This document shows, piece after piece, positions 1-7,500 of a DNA stretch of 15,281 nucleotides; within the stretch, counting starts at the first letter, position 1; each line of letters begins with the position of its first letter. Where the stretch lies: positions 1 to 15,281 of the forward strand of contig CAMJTZ010000029.1 in assembly GCA_946408865.1 (NCBI GenBank), written 5' to 3'. The notes below the pieces were generated by a model. That model ran no database searches. It had not been told where the DNA came from and saw only the letters and a list, made by a program, of their open reading frames with translations. The position numbers were made by a program, and so were the translations under genes. The DNA comes from an uncultured Clostridia bacterium (GTDB lineage: Bacteria > Bacillota_A > Clostridia > Christensenellales > Aristaeellaceae).

Positions 1-1
1 C

Positions 2-352
2 GGGGACGAACTGATGCTGATCGATATGGATACGCTGTGTACGGGTGATCCAATTTTTGATCTTGCAACGATTTACAACTCTTACCGGGAATTTCCGTCG
101 TTTGATCCGGAAGCGGCGCTTTTTCTGGGGACGGATGTGGAGACAGCGAAGCGGATATGCGACAGGACGTTTGAACTGTATCTGGAAGGCGGCACAGCCG
201 CTTCCGTCCGGAATGCGGTCAATAAGGCCCGCCTGCTGGGCTGCATCCGCATCGTCGATTTTATGAACCGTCATGCGGAGCATCCGAAAAGCAGGTCCTG
301 CATCGAATACTGCTGCCGGGATATCGGGATGTTACTCGACAAGACATCATGA
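2..352 (+). CDS. APH-type phosphotransferase, 3' fragment
   Basis: The open frame runs in from the window edge, so only about 116 C-terminal residues are present; the ATG at 14 is most likely an internal codon. The stretch LIDMDTLCTGDPIFDLA near the start matches the post-catalytic segment of aminoglycoside/choline phosphotransferase-like kinases (APH fold), where the first Asp of the I-D-x-D motif binds the second metal and the following G-D-P-x-x-D-L-A segment is structural. The upstream catalytic H-G-D loop and nucleotide-binding lobe lie outside the window. The rest is helical, as expected for the C-terminal lobe. The substrate cannot be told from this piece, and resistance should not be assumed, since most proteins of this type in Clostridia have no proven antibiotic substrate. 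A nuclease gene starts 14 nt downstream, so the two may be co-transcribed. Confidence 0.7.
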   Translation, partial: GDELMLIDMDTLCTGDPIFDLATIYNSYREFPSFDPEAALFLGTDVETAKRICDRTFELYLEGGTAASVRNAVNKARLLGCIRIVDFMNRHAEHPKSRSCIEYCCRDIGMLLDKTS

Positions 353-366
353 ACAGGTAATGTTTT

Positions 367-1071
367 ATGGGTATCACAAAGACGGATTTCATGCGCGGCA
401 TGCAGTGCCGCAAAATGCTGTGGCTGGATAAACACAGGCCGCAGCTGAAGGTCATTCCTCCGGAAGTTCAGGCCCGGCTGGATGCGGGAAACGATTTCGG
501 AGACAAGGCGATGGCCATGTTCGGTCCCTATGAGGAAATGACGGTATATCTTCCGGGACGGAAAATTCCGGACAAGAAGAAAATGGCGGAGAACACGCAG
601 AAACATCTGCGTCTGGGAACCCCGGTGATCTGCGAAGCCGCCTTCATCTACTACAATCATTACTGTGCGGTGGATATCCTGCGAAAAACAGACACCGGCT
701 ATGATTTCTATGAGGTCAAGAACGCTCCGGAAGTTCATGAACAGTTTATCAAAGACGCAGCTTTCCAGTACTATATCCTGAAACGCTGCGGAATCAGAGT
801 CGGAAAAATCCATATCGTGATCCACGGGCCGGACGAGGAAAATCCCTTCGTTCCCCGGGAAATAACAGCGGAAGCCAAAGCCCTGGCTCCCTGGATCAAC
901 GACCATATCTGGGACCTGAACCGTATGCAGAAGGAAAGGGAAGAGGTAAAAACAGAACCCGGGGATCAGTGCATTCATCCTTATGAATGCTGGTATTACG
1001 ATTACTGCCACAATACCCCAAAGGAGGAGCAGATACAGTTTTCACTGACGGACACAGGACAACCGACATGA
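367..1071 (+). CDS. Stand-alone Cas4/RecB-like PD-(D/E)XK nuclease with probable Fe-S cluster
   Basis: A 234-residue protein with the core PD-(D/E)XK layout: E90, D103 (AVDIL), E116-V-K118 (the ExK motif) and Q134 in F-Q-Y-Y-I-L, like the QxxxY motif of the RecB/Cas4 branch. C14 in QCRKMLWL and C202, C208, C214 (CX5CX5C) match the one-plus-three cysteine pattern that holds a 4Fe-4S cluster in Cas4, AddB and Dna2. The N-terminal CRKMLWLDKHRP segment closely resembles the start of DUF2779-containing proteins, but there is no C-terminal DUF2779 domain, so this is the nuclease module alone. DNA is the expected substrate; the partner is unknown, and no cas, addAB or repair genes are nearby. The ATG at 367 is preceded by only a weak AGG. 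An HD-hydrolase gene follows 81 nt later. Confidence 0.75.
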   Translation: MGITKTDFMRGMQCRKMLWLDKHRPQLKVIPPEVQARLDAGNDFGDKAMAMFGPYEEMTVYLPGRKIPDKKKMAENTQKHLRLGTPVICEAAFIYYNHYCAVDILRKTDTGYDFYEVKNAPEVHEQFIKDAAFQYYILKRCGIRVGKIHIVIHGPDEENPFVPREITAEAKALAPWINDHIWDLNRMQKEREEVKTEPGDQCIHPYECWYYDYCHNTPKEEQIQFSLTDTGQPT

Positions 1072-1152
1072 AAGAGAAATGCAGCGTCAAAATGACTGCT
1101 CTCCCGGATCGTATCGATACGTTAAAAGCAACCATGAAGATTGTGAGGGAAT

Positions 1153-1752
1153 ATGCAGAAAGAGATCATACGGAAAGCGACAGCGTATGTCCGGTCGCTG
1201 TTTCAGGGGAACAGCGACGGACATGACTTCGGCCATACCATGCGGGTTTATCATATTGCAATGGAAATTGCTGACGCTGAACCGGGATGCGATAAACTGA
1301 TTGTGGCGCTGGCAGCCCTGCTTCATGACGCAGATGACGATAAACTGTTTGCGTCAGAAAACAACGCGAACGCCAGAGCCTTTCTGAATTCGCAGAATGT
1401 GGACGAAGCTGCGGTGCAGCGGATCTGTGCGGCGATTAATTCGGTATCATTCAGCAGGAACAGGGCAAGATGTCCTGAATTGCCCGAAGGCAGGATTGTT
1501 CAGGATGCTGACAGGCTGGATGCCATCGGAGCCATCGGCATTGCGAGAACCTTTGCTTACGGCGGAAAGCATGGCAGATCGCTGGATTCATCCATAGAGC
1601 ATTTCCATGAAAAACTGCTTTTGCTCAGGGACATGATGCATACGGAAAAAGCAAGGGAAATTGCGGAAACACGGCATGCCTTCATGGAAGCTTTTCTGAA
1701 AGAATGGGAAAAGGAAAAGGCGGAAAGCTTCTGCGGAAGCTGTGGTTCATGA
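1153..1752 (+). CDS. HD-domain phosphohydrolase (YpgQ/YedJ-like)
   Basis: A 199-residue soluble protein with the HD metal-dependent phosphohydrolase pattern: H24-DFG-H28 near the N-terminus, the H58-D59 doublet in ALLHDADDD, and D118-A-D120-RLDAIGAIGIAR, the last-aspartate motif characteristic of the YpgQ/YedJ subgroup. Members are metal-dependent (often Mn) and some hydrolyse nucleoside triphosphates to pyrophosphate; the substrate here is not established. The start is fixed by an in-frame TGA at 1144-1146, and later Met codons would remove H24/H28; a GAGGG sits only about 3 nt before the ATG, closer than usual. The C-terminus ends in a charged helix and a CGSCGS tail with two cysteines. It follows the nuclease gene in the same direction and may share its transcript. 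Confidence 0.8.
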   Translation: MQKEIIRKATAYVRSLFQGNSDGHDFGHTMRVYHIAMEIADAEPGCDKLIVALAALLHDADDDKLFASENNANARAFLNSQNVDEAAVQRICAAINSVSFSRNRARCPELPEGRIVQDADRLDAIGAIGIARTFAYGGKHGRSLDSSIEHFHEKLLLLRDMMHTEKAREIAETRHAFMEAFLKEWEKEKAESFCGSCGS

Positions 1753-1799
1753 TTGATTCCTGACCGGTCTTTATCTCATGATAGCCGCCCTCCGGAGCG

Positions 1800-2708
1800 T
1801 CATGTTCTTCCGTTTTTTATCAGTTGCTGTACCTCTTCCAGGCCCGGCGGGTTCAGCGGCAGGGGAAAACGTGAAACAGCGATCGCGGAACAGGCGCTGG
1901 CAAAACGTACCAGTTCCTCATCCTTCATACCGTGAAGCAGACCGTACACGCACCCGGCCTTGAACGTATCGCCCGCGCCCAATGTGCTCCGGACCGTAAC
2001 GGAGAACGGCTTCATCCGGTGAACGGGTTCCCCTTTCCTGGCATACAGCATATCCCCGCTGCCCTGGGTCAGGATGGTCAGCCCGTCTGTTTCCTGCTGC
2101 ATCCGCTCCATGACGGCTTCCGGGGCCATACCGGCATAGCGTTCAGCCGTGCATTCCCTGGATACGACGTTCACGGCAGCCTGCCGATGCAATACTGAAT
2201 CATGCGGACTGTCAATGGTTACAAACGGTATTTTGTGCAATTGACATATTTCCGCCGCCCGCCGGGATTCCTCCCCGAAATAGGGATCGACCGCTGCGGC
2301 TTTACAGCCCGCAATATCCTCTTCTTTCGGAATGCTCCACCATCTTTTCCCGGAGGAAAACAGCGTCTGGAATCTCCCCATCGGTGAGCGGACAAGTCCG
2401 GAAATTACAACATAGTCCATGACGCCCTTATCCCCTGTAAACTGCAGGGAAGAAAGATCCACTGTTTTGTCCGCATAGAAGGTTTTCAGCATCGGCGCGA
2501 TTTCCATGCCGATCCAGGTACCGTCCATCCGAACGGACACGCCGAGTGAGGCCAGCACAGTCGCCGCCGTGCCGGTTTCTCCGCCGGGAAGAAAATACTG
2601 CTCCGCAATTTCCGAATATTCATCCGGCCGCAGAAAGCCGTCTTTCAGCAGGAAAGAATGCGTGCCCAGTACCTGACCAAAGAGGTATACATCACAATGC
2701 TGTTTCAT
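1800..2708 (-). CDS. PfkB-family carbohydrate/nucleoside kinase
   Basis: A 302-residue ribokinase-type kinase. The N-terminal glycine pair P-G-G-E-T-G-T-A-A (around residues 41-49) is the family's substrate-side motif, and S-T-L-G-A-G-D-T-F at 241-249 is the C-terminal PfkB signature, with D247 as catalytic base and GAGD forming the anion hole. Length fits the family. It phosphorylates a hydroxyl of a sugar or nucleoside with ATP in the cytoplasm; the substrate cannot be assigned, and the hydrophobic lid region is diverged from ribokinase. The ATG at 2708 follows GGAAAGG by about 10 nt. It lies alone on the minus strand, convergent with the HD gene (47-nt gap), and has its own near-perfect promoter and operator-like palindrome at 2783-2811. 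Confidence 0.8.
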   Translation of the reverse strand: MKQHCDVYLFGQVLGTHSFLLKDGFLRPDEYSEIAEQYFLPGGETGTAATVLASLGVSVRMDGTWIGMEIAPMLKTFYADKTVDLSSLQFTGDKGVMDYVVISGLVRSPMGRFQTLFSSGKRWWSIPKEEDIAGCKAAAVDPYFGEESRRAAEICQLHKIPFVTIDSPHDSVLHRQAAVNVVSRECTAERYAGMAPEAVMERMQQETDGLTILTQGSGDMLYARKGEPVHRMKPFSVTVRSTLGAGDTFKAGCVYGLLHGMKDEELVRFASACSAIAVSRFPLPLNPPGLEEVQQLIKNGRT

Positions 2709-2738
2709 ATCATGAAGACCTTTCCGGAAAATGATCAG

Positions 2739-2755
2739 GCAATTCAGTGAATTGC
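2739..2755 (-). promoter_or_regulatory. Perfect palindrome in the PfkB kinase leader
   Basis: GCAATTC-AGT-GAATTGC is a perfect 7-bp inverted repeat with a 3-nt centre. It lies between the predicted kinase transcription start (about 2776) and the ribosome site, so it could be a leader hairpin or a second operator. Function is inferred only from position and symmetry. Confidence 0.4.
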
Positions 2756-2782
2756 TGGAATGCGGTCATGTGTTATACCAGG

Positions 2783-2811
2783 ATTATAGTGACCGAAAGG
2801 TCACTTGTCAA
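2783..2811 (-). promoter_or_regulatory. Consensus sigma-70/A promoter for the PfkB kinase
   Basis: Read on the minus strand, TTGACA (2811-2806), exactly 17 nt, then TATAAT (2788-2783): both hexamers match the vegetative consensus at all positions with ideal spacing. Transcription would start near 2776, leaving a leader of about 68 nt before the kinase ATG at 2708. Such a strong promoter normally needs repression, which fits the palindrome in the spacer. Confidence 0.85.
2788..2805. promoter_or_regulatory. 18-bp operator-like palindrome inside the promoter spacer
   Basis: AGTGACC-GAAA-GGTCACT is a perfect 7-bp inverted repeat with a 4-nt centre that fills the spacer between -35 and -10 and shares one base with the -10. 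A dimeric repressor bound here would block RNA polymerase directly. The TGACC-N4-GGTCA form is like operators of TetR-type repressors, but that family assignment is an inference and no such regulator gene is in the window. Confidence 0.65.
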
Positions 2812-3092
2812 TCATTCCGGATTATTCCCGGATTCAGCGCAGAAACCCGGTCCTCAATACGCTTGCGGAACGGTTCATCCGTCATGGACGGATCGCGCGT
2901 TGCCTGCCGGGCGCTCCCGATAAATTACCCGTTTTCTATCATATGCTGATTTGTTATACTGTAAAAAAGCATTCATGCTGTTCGGAAAAGAATCGTCCGG
3001 CTGTATGGAACGCATCCCGGTATGACCGCAGACGGGATAACGACAAAAACGAGCTTTCCGGGAAAACTGTAACGAATCGGAGGAATGGTTTC

Positions 3093-3833
3093 GTGAGCCT
3101 GTTTGCGATCGGAGACCTGCATCTCCATTTTCAGTCGGAACTGAAAGCTCCGGGGCAGCTTCGTGATCCGGTCTGGAAAAACCATGAGGAAACATTCAGG
3201 AAAAACTGCGAAGAACTGATCAAACCGGATGACACGCTGGTGCTGGCCGGAGATCACAGCTGGGGAAGGAAACTTCCCGAATGCGAAAAGGATCTTGAAT
3301 ATATCTGCTCCCTTCCGGGCAGAAAAATTCTCCTTCGCGGCAATCATGACATGTTCTGGGATGCAAAGAAGACAGTCGTCCTGAATAAGCAGTACGCGGG
3401 AAAACTGTTTTTCCTTCAGAACAATTATGCCCCTTATCAGGATTATGCGCTTGTCGGCACCAAAGGATTCACCTTTGAAGGGCCGTTTTATGTGCGAAGA
3501 AACAGGATTGTCGGCTGGGATACTGCCGCGGAATCATCGGCAAATCACCTGATCGAACGGGAAACGGAGCGCCTGAGGATTTCTTTTGAAGCTGCCAGGA
3601 AAGATGGCTACAGCCGCTTTATTATGTTCCTGCATTATCCGCCTACCAATGTGATGGAGAGAAACAGCAGCTTCACAGCCATCGCGGAAGAGTATAAAGC
3701 GGAACAGGTAATCTACGCCCACTGTCATGGAGAATCCCGTTTCCATGACAGTATTGAAGGCCGGCATCACGGGATCATGTACCGTCTGGTCTCGGGAGAT
3801 TATCTGAGATGGGTGCCGATGAAGATACTGTGA
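3093..3833 (+). CDS. Calcineurin-like metallophosphoesterase
   Basis: A 246-residue protein with all metallophosphoesterase blocks in order: G7-D8-L-H10 (first metal), G53-D54-H (bridging Asp), G83-N84-H85-D86, H181 in MFLHYPPT, and H210-C-H212-G. These residues bind two metal ions that hydrolyse a phosphoester; the natural substrate is unknown for this branch of small cytoplasmic enzymes, often labelled serine/threonine phosphatase by similarity. The start is taken as GTG at 3093 because GGAGG at 3079-3083 lies 9 nt upstream and the beta strand SLFAIGDLH begins immediately. The frame remains open to an ATG at 2805, which would add 96 residues of low-credibility sequence and overlap the kinase promoter. 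No signal peptide is visible. A dehydrogenase gene follows 42 nt later, so they may be co-transcribed. Confidence 0.85.
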   Translation: MSLFAIGDLHLHFQSELKAPGQLRDPVWKNHEETFRKNCEELIKPDDTLVLAGDHSWGRKLPECEKDLEYICSLPGRKILLRGNHDMFWDAKKTVVLNKQYAGKLFFLQNNYAPYQDYALVGTKGFTFEGPFYVRRNRIVGWDTAAESSANHLIERETERLRISFEAARKDGYSRFIMFLHYPPTNVMERNSSFTAIAEEYKAEQVIYAHCHGESRFHDSIEGRHHGIMYRLVSGDYLRWVPMKIL

Positions 3834-3875
3834 GGCAGGATATGACAGGGAAACATGTGAAAGGAGACAGTAAAA

Positions 3876-5030
3876 ATGGAACAGGTTCGTTTGGGAATTA
3901 TCGGCATAGGCGGAATGGGAACGGAACATGCGAAGGGTCTGCTGGCAGGAAAGGTTCCGGAAATCCGGCTGACGGCGGTGGCGGATATCCGGCCGGCCAG
4001 ACTGGAATATGCCCGGGAGCATTTCCCGGACGATCTGCGCTGTTTTTCAGACGGCAGGGAACTGATTGATTCCGGATGCTGTGACGCGGTGCTGATCGCC
4101 ACGCCGCACTATCTGCACCCGGAATTTGTGATCTATGCCCTGCAGCACGGGGTACATGCCCTGAGCGAGAAACCGGCCGGCGTTTATACCCTGCAGGTAC
4201 GGGAAATGAATGAGGTCGCGAAGAAGAGCGACAGGGTGTTTGCTATTATGTTCAACCAGCGTACAAACTGTGTTTACCGGAAGCTGCATGAAATGATCGG
4301 GAGCGGCGAACTGGGTGCCATGAAGCGCATGAACTGGATTATCACGGACTGGTACCGGACGCAGGCCTATTACGACGCGGCAGGCTGGAAGGCAACCTGG
4401 GACGGGGAAGGCGGCGGCGTGCTGCTGAACCAGTGCCCGCATCAGCTGGATCTGCTGCAATGGCTGTGCGGTATGCCGAAAAGAGTAAGGGCTTTCTGCC
4501 ATGAGGCCAAGTGGCATGATATCGAGGTTGAAGACGATGTAACGGCCTACCTGGAGTTCGAAAACGGTGCAACGGGCGTATTTGTCACGACTACCGGGGA
4601 CGCGCCCGGAACGAACCGCCTGGAACTGACTTTTGAAATGGGCCGGATCATCTGTGAAGGAGATCAGCTGATTTTTGACCGGCTGGCGGAGAACGAGCGG
4701 ACTTACTGCAAAACCTGCAGGGAAGGGTTCCGAAAGCCGGATACGGAACGGATTTTCCTTGAAACGGACGGGCAAAATGAGCAGCATACAGGCGTGATGA
4801 AAGCTTTCGCCGCCAGGATCCTGCGGGGAGAACCCCTGATTGCCGAAGGCGTGGAGGGCATCCGCGGACTGACGCTTTCGAATGCCATGTATCTGTCTTC
4901 CTGGCTGAATGAAACGGTGGATATTCCTTTCGATGAAGAACTGTTCCTCCGGGAGCTGAACAAACGGCGCGCCGGATCAAAAAAGAAAGAAGACACCGGC
5001 ATTGTATTTGACACAGCGGGAACTTATTGA
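3876..5030 (+). CDS. Gfo/Idh/MocA-family NAD(P)-dependent oxidoreductase
   Basis: A 384-residue dehydrogenase. The N-terminal Rossmann fold starts with L-G-I-I-G-I-G-G-M-G (residues 6-15), the dinucleotide-binding glycine loop; the conserved E-K-P motif in ALSEKPAGVYT carries the family's catalytic lysine; and GGVLLNQCPHQLDLLQWLCG is the C-terminal alpha/beta domain helix with the conserved His-x-x-Asp pair that binds the substrate hydroxyl. Family members oxidise or reduce sugars, inositols or amino-sugar derivatives; the substrate is not predictable here. AAGGAG at 3861-3866 sits 9 nt before the ATG. Its neighbours, an aldo/keto reductase downstream and a PfkB kinase nearby, are compatible with carbohydrate turnover, but no transporter is present to support a pathway. 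Confidence 0.9.
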   Translation: MEQVRLGIIGIGGMGTEHAKGLLAGKVPEIRLTAVADIRPARLEYAREHFPDDLRCFSDGRELIDSGCCDAVLIATPHYLHPEFVIYALQHGVHALSEKPAGVYTLQVREMNEVAKKSDRVFAIMFNQRTNCVYRKLHEMIGSGELGAMKRMNWIITDWYRTQAYYDAAGWKATWDGEGGGVLLNQCPHQLDLLQWLCGMPKRVRAFCHEAKWHDIEVEDDVTAYLEFENGATGVFVTTTGDAPGTNRLELTFEMGRIICEGDQLIFDRLAENERTYCKTCREGFRKPDTERIFLETDGQNEQHTGVMKAFAARILRGEPLIAEGVEGIRGLTLSNAMYLSSWLNETVDIPFDEELFLRELNKRRAGSKKKEDTGIVFDTAGTY

Positions 5031-5210
5031 ACGAATGAAGCACGGAACAGTCTGTACAAAATATGAACACAGAACTGTCAAAAAATGGAGAGCCGGTTTT
5101 ATCGTGTTTTTCTATACTGTCCGCGGAACAGATGAATGGCATAAGCCGTCAGAAAACAATTCGCGGTATTTATGGCTGTTCTGCGGGACGAAAAAAGGAG
5201 GCGTGACTGG

Positions 5211-6191
5211 ATGAATCAGCGTATTCTGGGAAAAACCGGAAGAATGATTGGTGAGATCGGGCTCGGGACATGGCAGCTCGGAACAAGGTGGGGGGATCCC
5301 TTTAACCGGGACGAGGCAATGAAAATTCTTGAAACTGCCAGTGAGGCGGGAATCAATTTCGTTGATACGGCGGATGTGTACAACGGAGGGAAAAGTGAAG
5401 AAACCATCGGGGAATATCTGCATGAGCATCCCGGCCGCTTTTTTGTAACGACAAAGTGCGGAAGACGGCTGAATCCGCATACGGCGGAAATGTATACGCC
5501 CGAATCGATCAGGGGATTCATTGAGGGAAGCCTGAAACGCCTGAAAACGGAAAAACTGGATCTGATTCTGCTTCATTGCCCGCCGGGACCGGTCTATCGG
5601 CGGGATGATATTTTCAGTGAACTTGACCGGATGAAAAGAGCCGGGACCATAATGGATTATGGCGTCAGCATCGAAAAAACGGAGGAAGGCATTCAGGCAA
5701 TGGAATATGGGATTTCCGCCATGGAAGTTATCTTCAATATGTTCAGGCTGAAACCCCTGGATCAGCTGTTCCCGCTGGCGAAAAAGAACAATATCGGCAT
5801 CATTGCCCGGGTTCCTTTGGCCAGCGGTCTGCTGACCGGAAGGTATACGAAAGACACTGTTTTCGGTGCGCAGGATCATCGCAGCTACAACCGGGACGGG
5901 GCTGCGTTTGACAAGGGGGAAACATTCTCCGGCGTACCGTATGAGCTGGGGCTGGAGGCTGTCGGGGAACTGAAAAAGGCGTTTGGAACGCAGAACCTTG
6001 CCGCAGTCGCGATCCGCTGGGTACTGATGCATCCGGAAGTCAGCGTGGTAATTCCCGGAGCCAGCCGGGCGGAGCAGGTCAGGAGCAATATTCATGCTGC
6101 TGACCTGGATCCGCTCTCTGATCAGCAGATGCAGACTGTCACAGACATTTACAATCGTTACCTGAGAGAAACGATTCATCCCCAGTGGTAA
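5211..6191 (+). CDS. Aldo/keto reductase
   Basis: A 326-residue (beta/alpha)8 NAD(P)H-dependent carbonyl reductase. The catalytic tetrad is complete: D52 and Y57 in VDTADVYN, K82 in VTTKCG, H122 in LILLHCP. The C-terminal VVIPGASRAEQVRSNIHA segment is the cofactor-binding stretch of this family. The start is set at ATG 5211 because GGAGG (5197-5201) is 9 nt upstream; an in-frame ATG at 5172 would add 13 basic residues and lacks a ribosome site. It reduces an aldehyde or ketone in the cytoplasm; the substrate is unknown. It lies 180 nt behind the Gfo/Idh/MocA gene on the same strand, in a gap with a possible but weak TATACT -10 at 5113-5118, so it may have its own promoter. It converges on the ZIP gene with 36 nt between stops and no clear terminator hairpin. 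Confidence 0.9.
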   Translation: MNQRILGKTGRMIGEIGLGTWQLGTRWGDPFNRDEAMKILETASEAGINFVDTADVYNGGKSEETIGEYLHEHPGRFFVTTKCGRRLNPHTAEMYTPESIRGFIEGSLKRLKTEKLDLILLHCPPGPVYRRDDIFSELDRMKRAGTIMDYGVSIEKTEEGIQAMEYGISAMEVIFNMFRLKPLDQLFPLAKKNNIGIIARVPLASGLLTGRYTKDTVFGAQDHRSYNRDGAAFDKGETFSGVPYELGLEAVGELKKAFGTQNLAAVAIRWVLMHPEVSVVIPGASRAEQVRSNIHAADLDPLSDQQMQTVTDIYNRYLRETIHPQW

Positions 6192-6227
6192 CATCCTGTC
6201 ATACAATCCTGAAGGAACTGCCTGCGG

Positions 6228-7007
6228 TCATCCCAGCGTCACATCCAGAATCATCATCACCACAAAACCAAGAGCGAAAGCGACCGTGCCGGTGTTGGAA
6301 TGCATGCCCTCTGACATTTCCGGAATCAGTTCTTCCACAACGACATACATCATGGCTCCTGCCGCAAAAGCCAGAAGGTAGGGCATGACCGGCGTTACCA
6401 GTCCGGCAGCCAGAAGGGTTACCAGGGCAGCGACGGGTTCCACCGCACCGGACAGCACGCCCATCAGGAAGGTTTTGGATCTGGGCATCCCTTCCGCCAG
6501 CAGCGGCATGGAGACGATGGCTCCTTCCGGAAAGTTCTGGATAGCGATGCCCAGAGCCAGCACCAGCGCCCCTGCGGAACTGATACCGGTGTCTCCGGCC
6601 AGGAAACCCGCGTACACTACGCCCACCGCCATCCCTTCCGGGATGTTGTGCAGCGTGACGGCCAGGATCAGTTTGGTGGTGCGTTTCAGGCTGGTCCGCG
6701 GACCTTCATTCTGCTGATTCATGTGCATGTGGGGAGTCAGCATGTCCAGAGCCAGCAAAAAACCCATACCGATCAGGAAACCGATGGAAGCGGGAATAAA
6801 AGCCAATGCTCCCATATGGGCGCTGCTCTCCAGGGCGGGCTGAAGCAGGCTCCAGAAGGAAGCCGCCACCATGACGCCCGCCGCGAAACCGGTCAGCGCT
6901 TTTTGTACGCCGGAGGAGATCTGTTTTTTCAGGAAGAAGACCATGGCCGCTCCCAGGACGGTGCCCAGGAAGGGGATCAGGATTCCTTCTGCAATCTGTA
7001 TATTCAT
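6228..7007 (-). CDS. ZIP-family divalent metal transporter
   Basis: A 259-residue membrane protein with about eight hydrophobic segments. The two metal-site motifs of ZIP transporters are intact: H-N-I-P-E-G-M-A in the fourth helix and Q-N-F-P-E-G-A-I in the fifth, plus a conserved V-E-E-L-I-P-E further on. A His-rich cytoplasmic loop (TPHMHMNQQN) between helices III and IV could bind metal. It imports Zn, Fe, Mn or similar ions into the cytoplasm; selectivity is not readable from sequence. The start is ATG 7007 with a GAGG about 5 nt upstream; an in-frame ATG at 7046 would add 13 residues without a ribosome site. It lies 51 nt downstream of the AraC-type regulator on the same strand, so it probably shares the regulated divergent promoter facing the iron cluster. 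Confidence 0.9.
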   Translation of the reverse strand: MNIQIAEGILIPFLGTVLGAAMVFFLKKQISSGVQKALTGFAAGVMVAASFWSLLQPALESSAHMGALAFIPASIGFLIGMGFLLALDMLTPHMHMNQQNEGPRTSLKRTTKLILAVTLHNIPEGMAVGVVYAGFLAGDTGISSAGALVLALGIAIQNFPEGAIVSMPLLAEGMPRSKTFLMGVLSGAVEPVAALVTLLAAGLVTPVMPYLLAFAAGAMMYVVVEELIPEMSEGMHSNTGTVAFALGFVVMMILDVTLG

Positions 7008-7058
7008 AGCTGCCTCAACGAATATCCTATTTTCCGGCCGGTACAAATCCCCGGGCTT

Positions 7059-7469
7059 TTACGGAAGCACGTCTTCCTTTTTCCAATACACACAATGGCT
7101 GATTTTGTATTCTGAAGGCGTGCAGCCTTCTAATTTCCGGAAGATATGGGAGAAATGCGCCAGGGAAACAAAACCAACAGTTTCCCCTATATCTGAAATA
7201 CTTGCGTTTGTGCTGCTCAGCAGTTTTTTCGCCTGTTCACAACGGACATGATTATGGTACGCCAGCGGCGTATAGCCGGTGTATTTTTTAAAAACCCGTA
7301 AAAGATAACTTCCGTTTACAAAGAGCTCGCCTGCCATTGTTTGCAGCGAAAACTTTTCTTTGTAATGCGATTCAATATAAGTCAGCGCAGACTGGGTCAG
7401 AATCTCTCCGCCTGTTCTTTTTTTTGCCGTTCTGCACGATACGCCGGACTGTATGTTTTCCTGCGTCAT
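7059..7469 (-). CDS. Minimal AraC-type transcription regulator (DNA-binding domain only)
   Basis: A 136-residue protein that is essentially one AraC/XylS DNA-binding domain. The first helix-turn-helix is at about 41-62 (FSLQTMAGELFVNGSYLLRVFKKYTG) and the second at about 90-111, followed by the signature G-F-x-S-x-x-H-F-S-H-I-F-R-K-x-x-G-C-T-P-S-E-Y. Typical AraC regulators have about 290 residues with an N-terminal effector domain, which is absent here; the roughly 20 leading residues contain one Cys (C12). ATG 7469 is chosen because AGGAAGGGG lies about 9 nt upstream; an in-frame ATG at 7502 has no such site and overlaps a palindromic element. It lies between the ZIP gene and the divergent iron operon, so control of metal uptake is the likely role, by analogy with AraC-type activators of iron genes. 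Confidence 0.8.
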   Translation of the reverse strand: MTQENIQSGVSCRTAKKRTGGEILTQSALTYIESHYKEKFSLQTMAGELFVNGSYLLRVFKKYTGYTPLAYHNHVRCEQAKKLLSSTNASISDIGETVGFVSLAHFSHIFRKLEGCTPSEYKISHCVYWKKEDVLP

Positions 7470-7500
7470 GCTGTATCGCCCCTTCCTGCAGACAATTAAC

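Larger units (their letters stand above)
2709..3092. other. 384-nt divergent intergenic region
   Basis: This is the space between the PfkB kinase (left) and the metallophosphoesterase (right). It holds the consensus kinase promoter with its embedded palindrome (2783-2811), a second palindrome in the predicted kinase leader (2739-2755), and on the + strand a weak candidate -10 (TATACT, 2955-2960) for the phosphoesterase, without a convincing -35. The frame of the phosphoesterase stays open back to 2805, but the translated stretch looks non-coding (mixed composition, no family similarity). I see no RNA gene and no other coding region here. Confidence 0.6.

Noticed and set aside
1..352. Antibiotic-resistance aminoglycoside phosphotransferase
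   Set aside because: Only the C-terminal part is visible; the fold is shared with many non-resistance kinases and the substrate-determining parts are missing.
1069..1226. Small open frame of about 52 codons overlapping the nuclease stop and the HD gene start
   Set aside because: It overlaps 74 nt of the well-supported HD gene, and its product has no recognisable feature; an AGGA upstream alone is weak support.
1726..1741. AGCTTC-TGCG-GAAGCT hairpin at the end of the HD gene as a terminator
   Set aside because: The stem is only 6 bp, lies within the coding sequence and is not followed by a T-run.
2805..3092. 96-residue N-terminal extension of the metallophosphoesterase
   Set aside because: It overlaps the kinase promoter, has no ribosome site or family similarity, and GGAGG lies at the right distance before GTG 3093.
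5112..6206. 364-codon minus-strand frame opposite the aldo/keto reductase
   Set aside because: It is a shadow of a gene with an intact catalytic tetrad and has no motifs of its own.
6192..6227. Bidirectional terminator between the convergent aldo/keto reductase and ZIP genes
   Set aside because: The 36-nt gap shows no stable inverted repeat or T-run.
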